Below are positions 42,172 to 43,959 of a DNA stretch of 43,959 nucleotides, in pieces (position 1 is the first letter of the stretch; each line of letters starts with the position of its first letter). The notes beneath the pieces were generated by a model. It was not told the origin of the DNA and did not search any database. It saw only the letters and a list, made by a program, of their open reading frames with translations. The stretch lies in assembly GCA_902573755.1 (NCBI GenBank), contig CACGLD010000005.1, positions 1 through 43,959 of the forward strand. Reading direction: 5' to 3'. The translations under genes and the position numbers were made by a program. The stretch is from an uncultured Pelagibacteraceae bacterium. Its GTDB lineage: Bacteria; Pseudomonadota; Alphaproteobacteria; Pelagibacterales; Pelagibacteraceae.

Positions 42172-43389
42172 TTAGTTTTTTATAATATTATGCTCAGGAC
42201 CAAAAGGAAATTTTGTAATATTTTCTACTCCATCTTTGCCTATTACCAAAATATCATGTTCTCTATATCCACCTGCACCAGGATTACGTTCTGGGATCAT
42301 GATCATTGGCTCCATAGACACCACCATATTTTCTTCAAGAACAGTATCAATATCTTCTCTTAATTCTAAACCAGCTTCTCTTCCATAAAAGTGTGAAAGC
42401 ATACCAAATGAATGTCCGTAACCAAATGTTCGATACTGAAGGTAACCAAGCTCAGCAAAAAGTTCGTTAAGCTCATGACAAATATCAGAACATTTAACAC
42501 CTGGTTTAATTAATTCTAATCCTCTTTTATGAACTTTAACATTTGCCTCCCAAGCTTTAAGAGAAGCATCATCGGCATGATCTAAAAATAAAGTTCTCTC
42601 TAGTGCAGTGTAGTAACCTGAGATCATTGGAAAAGTATTTAAAGATAAAATATCTCCTTTGACTAATTTTCTATTAGTCTTTGGATTGTGAGCTCCGTCT
42701 GTATTGATACCCGATTGAAACCATACCCAAGTGTCCATATATTCAGCACCAGGATAGCTTTTAACAATCTCTCTTTCCATTCTATCTCTAGCTGCAATTG
42801 CTACTTCGATCTCCGTATTATCTTCTCTTATATTTTTAACTATTTCTTCACCACCAATGTCTGCAATTCTTGCACCATTTCTAATGATCTCAATTTCTTC
42901 GTTCGATTTAATCATTCTAAGTTTCATTAAATCTTTTGAAACATCACTAAATACTGAGAAAGTAAAAATAGAACCTATTTTTTCTCGCATATCTAATGTG
43001 ACATGATCATTTTCAATTCCAATATTTTTTGGAGGCTCATCTCTTCCAATAATTGAAACAATGGCTCTTAAAAAATTATCTCTTTTCCAATCAGTATAAA
43101 TTACGTTATCACAATGAGATCTACGCCATGGTTGACTTGCATCAATGTTAGCTGAAATTGTTGAGATTTTATTTTGAGTGATAACACATCCGTATGGTCT
43201 ACCAAAAGAACAATAAATAAAACCTGTGTAATATGCAACGTTATGCATTGAGGTTAAGATAACCATATCAAGACCATTTTGGTCCATCACTGATCTAAGT
43301 TTACTTACTCGATCGTTATATTCTTTATCTGTAAATGGTAATTTTACTTTTTCACCGTTTTTAAGTTCAAAAAAATCTGGCCGTTCCAT
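42172..43389 (-). CDS. creA: Creatinase (creatine amidinohydrolase)
   Basis: Hydrolyses creatine to sarcosine and urea; M24 'pita-bread' fold without metal. 405 residues with very close similarity, as I recall it, to Pseudomonas creatinase along the whole length: YCSFGRPYGCVIT, SANIDASQPWRR, DTWVWFQSGINTDGAHNP, GYYTALERTLFLDH, FGYGHSFGMLSHFYGREAGL, GAGGYREHDI. All active-site residues are present: Arg64, His234, Tyr260, Glu264, Arg337, Glu360 and His378. Guanidinoacetate or another guanidino compound is a possible alternative substrate. One base after the DMT permease stop and 5 bases before the amidinotransferase. Confidence 0.92.
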   Translation of the reverse strand: MERPDFFELKNGEKVKLPFTDKEYNDRVSKLRSVMDQNGLDMVILTSMHNVAYYTGFIYCSFGRPYGCVITQNKISTISANIDASQPWRRSHCDNVIYTDWKRDNFLRAIVSIIGRDEPPKNIGIENDHVTLDMREKIGSIFTFSVFSDVSKDLMKLRMIKSNEEIEIIRNGARIADIGGEEIVKNIREDNTEIEVAIAARDRMEREIVKSYPGAEYMDTWVWFQSGINTDGAHNPKTNRKLVKGDILSLNTFPMISGYYTALERTLFLDHADDASLKAWEANVKVHKRGLELIKPGVKCSDICHELNELFAELGYLQYRTFGYGHSFGMLSHFYGREAGLELREDIDTVLEENMVVSMEPMIMIPERNPGAGGYREHDILVIGKDGVENITKFPFGPEHNIIKN

Positions 43390-43390
43390 A

Positions 43391-43959
43391 TTAGTTTAAT
43401 GCTATGTATCTTTTGTTCCATCTCATTATTAAACTGTAATAAAATATAGATACGAAAAGAAAAAAACCACCGATTATAGTATTTGCGGATGGTACTTCAT
43501 TAATTCCAAATAATGGCAGCCAAACCCAAAAAATTCCTCCTACAACTTCAGTTAAAGATAATAGAGTCAATTCTGCTGCTGGTATCGCTTTAGATCCAAT
43601 TGAATATAAAATTAATCCAAAACACACTAACGTCCCATGCAAAGAAAACAAAGTTCCATTATAGCTAGATGAAAAGAAAACTAAGTTGTTTGATAAAATC
43701 ATAATTGTCGCAAAAACAAAACAAAAGAAACCAGCAAAAGCTACAGTTGTAAATTTTGGTGTTTCTTTTCTCCATCTAAGCGTTACAGAAAAAACTGAGA
43801 AACCAATTGAAGAAGTTAAACCAAATACAAAACCAATTAATGATTTTTCTCCAGTATTTCCAAGTGCCATAATAATAATACCAACTGTTGCAATTATTAT
43901 TGATATCCACACGTTAAGAGAAATTTTTTCTTTTAAAAATAAAAATGCCAATAATGCTG
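43391..43959 (-). CDS. DMT-superfamily permease (EamA family), 5' end outside window
   Basis: C-terminal part of a ten-helix drug/metabolite-type permease; the frame is open to the window edge (reads ALLAFLFLKEKISLNVW), so the TTG at 43951 is not a start. About 189 residues are visible: the last helix of the first EamA repeat plus the second repeat (IGSKAIPAAELTLLSLTEVVGG, WVWLPLFGINEVPS). It is the first visible gene of the operon with creatinase, amidinotransferase and threonine aldolase, separated from creatinase by one base, so it may carry creatine, another guanidino compound or a product. Direction and substrate are not shown. Confidence 0.85.
   Translation of the reverse strand, partial: ALLAFLFLKEKISLNVWISIIIATVGIIIMALGNTGEKSLIGFVFGLTSSIGFSVFSVTLRWRKETPKFTTVAFAGFFCFVFATIMILSNNLVFFSSSYNGTLFSLHGTLVCFGLILYSIGSKAIPAAELTLLSLTEVVGGIFWVWLPLFGINEVPSANTIIGGFFLFVSIFYYSLIMRWNKRYIALN

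Noticed and set aside
43391-43951. A complete 186-residue permease starting at TTG 43951
   Set aside because: It matches only the C-terminal part of a ten-helix EamA protein, and the frame is open to the window edge.
1-43959. CRISPR arrays, tRNA or rRNA genes, insertion sequences, integrase or att-like repeats
   Set aside because: None seen. Repeated A- and T-rich strings reflect base composition, and no spaced repeat, cloverleaf or transposase pattern was found by eye.

Overview
The window is a gene-dense, very AT-rich bacterial chromosome segment that looks like a streamlined marine alphaproteobacterium of the SAR11 clade (Pelagibacterales). The reasons are the A/T-saturated codon use, spacers of mostly 0-100 bases, an NDUFA12-type complex I accessory protein beside a DUF2155 protein, the alphaproteobacterial block lptF-lptG-lptD-surA-pdxA-rsmA-gmk, the fabD-fabG-acpP cluster next to rpsF-rpsR-rplI-dnaB, and reduced cofactor pathways. 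No tRNA, rRNA, CRISPR array, insertion sequence or phage module is visible, and no gene-free stretch exceeds about 115 bases. The taxonomic call rests on gene order and protein character, not on a marker-gene search.

Layout. 1-4939: 3' part of RNase E/G (+), thiS-thiG (-), aroQ-accB-accC (+). 4936-6604: DUF2155 and NDUFA12 (-), then a stand-alone NrdJ C-terminal-type protein (+). 6606-10128: DUF2066-like, hdaA and aspS (-). 10140-13574: purM-purN (+) facing pepA-ndk (-). 13636-21243: an outer-membrane/LPS biogenesis run (lptF, lptG, lptD, surA) continuing into pdxA and rsmA (+). 21232-23821: fabD-fabG-acpP-gmk (-). 23909-26482: rpsF-rpsR-rplI and dnaB (+). 26504-35888: an RND/MMPL transporter, cvpA, purF, an HD-domain protein, gshA-gshB, a DMT permease and an MFS permease (+). 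35885-36334: MOSC protein (-). 36382-40006: an accessory cassette of a PhyH-type dioxygenase, two Gfo/Idh/MocA oxidoreductases and two unknown small proteins (+). 39999-43959: a tight minus-strand operon of a DMT permease (cut by the window edge), creatinase, a glycine-amidinotransferase-like enzyme and threonine aldolase.

Functionally, the first 30 kb is housekeeping: RNA decay, fatty-acid and LPS synthesis, purines, translation, replication, thiazole and vitamin B6. The last 13 kb is more accessory. Its most interesting unit is the creatinase / amidinotransferase / threonine aldolase operon. Each of its three enzymes can be linked to glycine, which suits an organism group known for an unusual glycine/serine requirement. 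The idea that the operon supplies glycine from creatine, guanidinoacetate and threonine is my inference.

Two genes, dnaB and the first Gfo/Idh/MocA gene, are each broken by one extra base in a homopolymer run. Since dnaB is essential, this points to sequence error, or less likely to tolerated slippage. Several proteins have lost metal-binding cysteines that their relatives carry: the RNase E Zn-link and the PurF iron-sulfur ligands. Convergent gene pairs overlap at their stop codons in six of seven cases, which leaves no room for intrinsic terminators.
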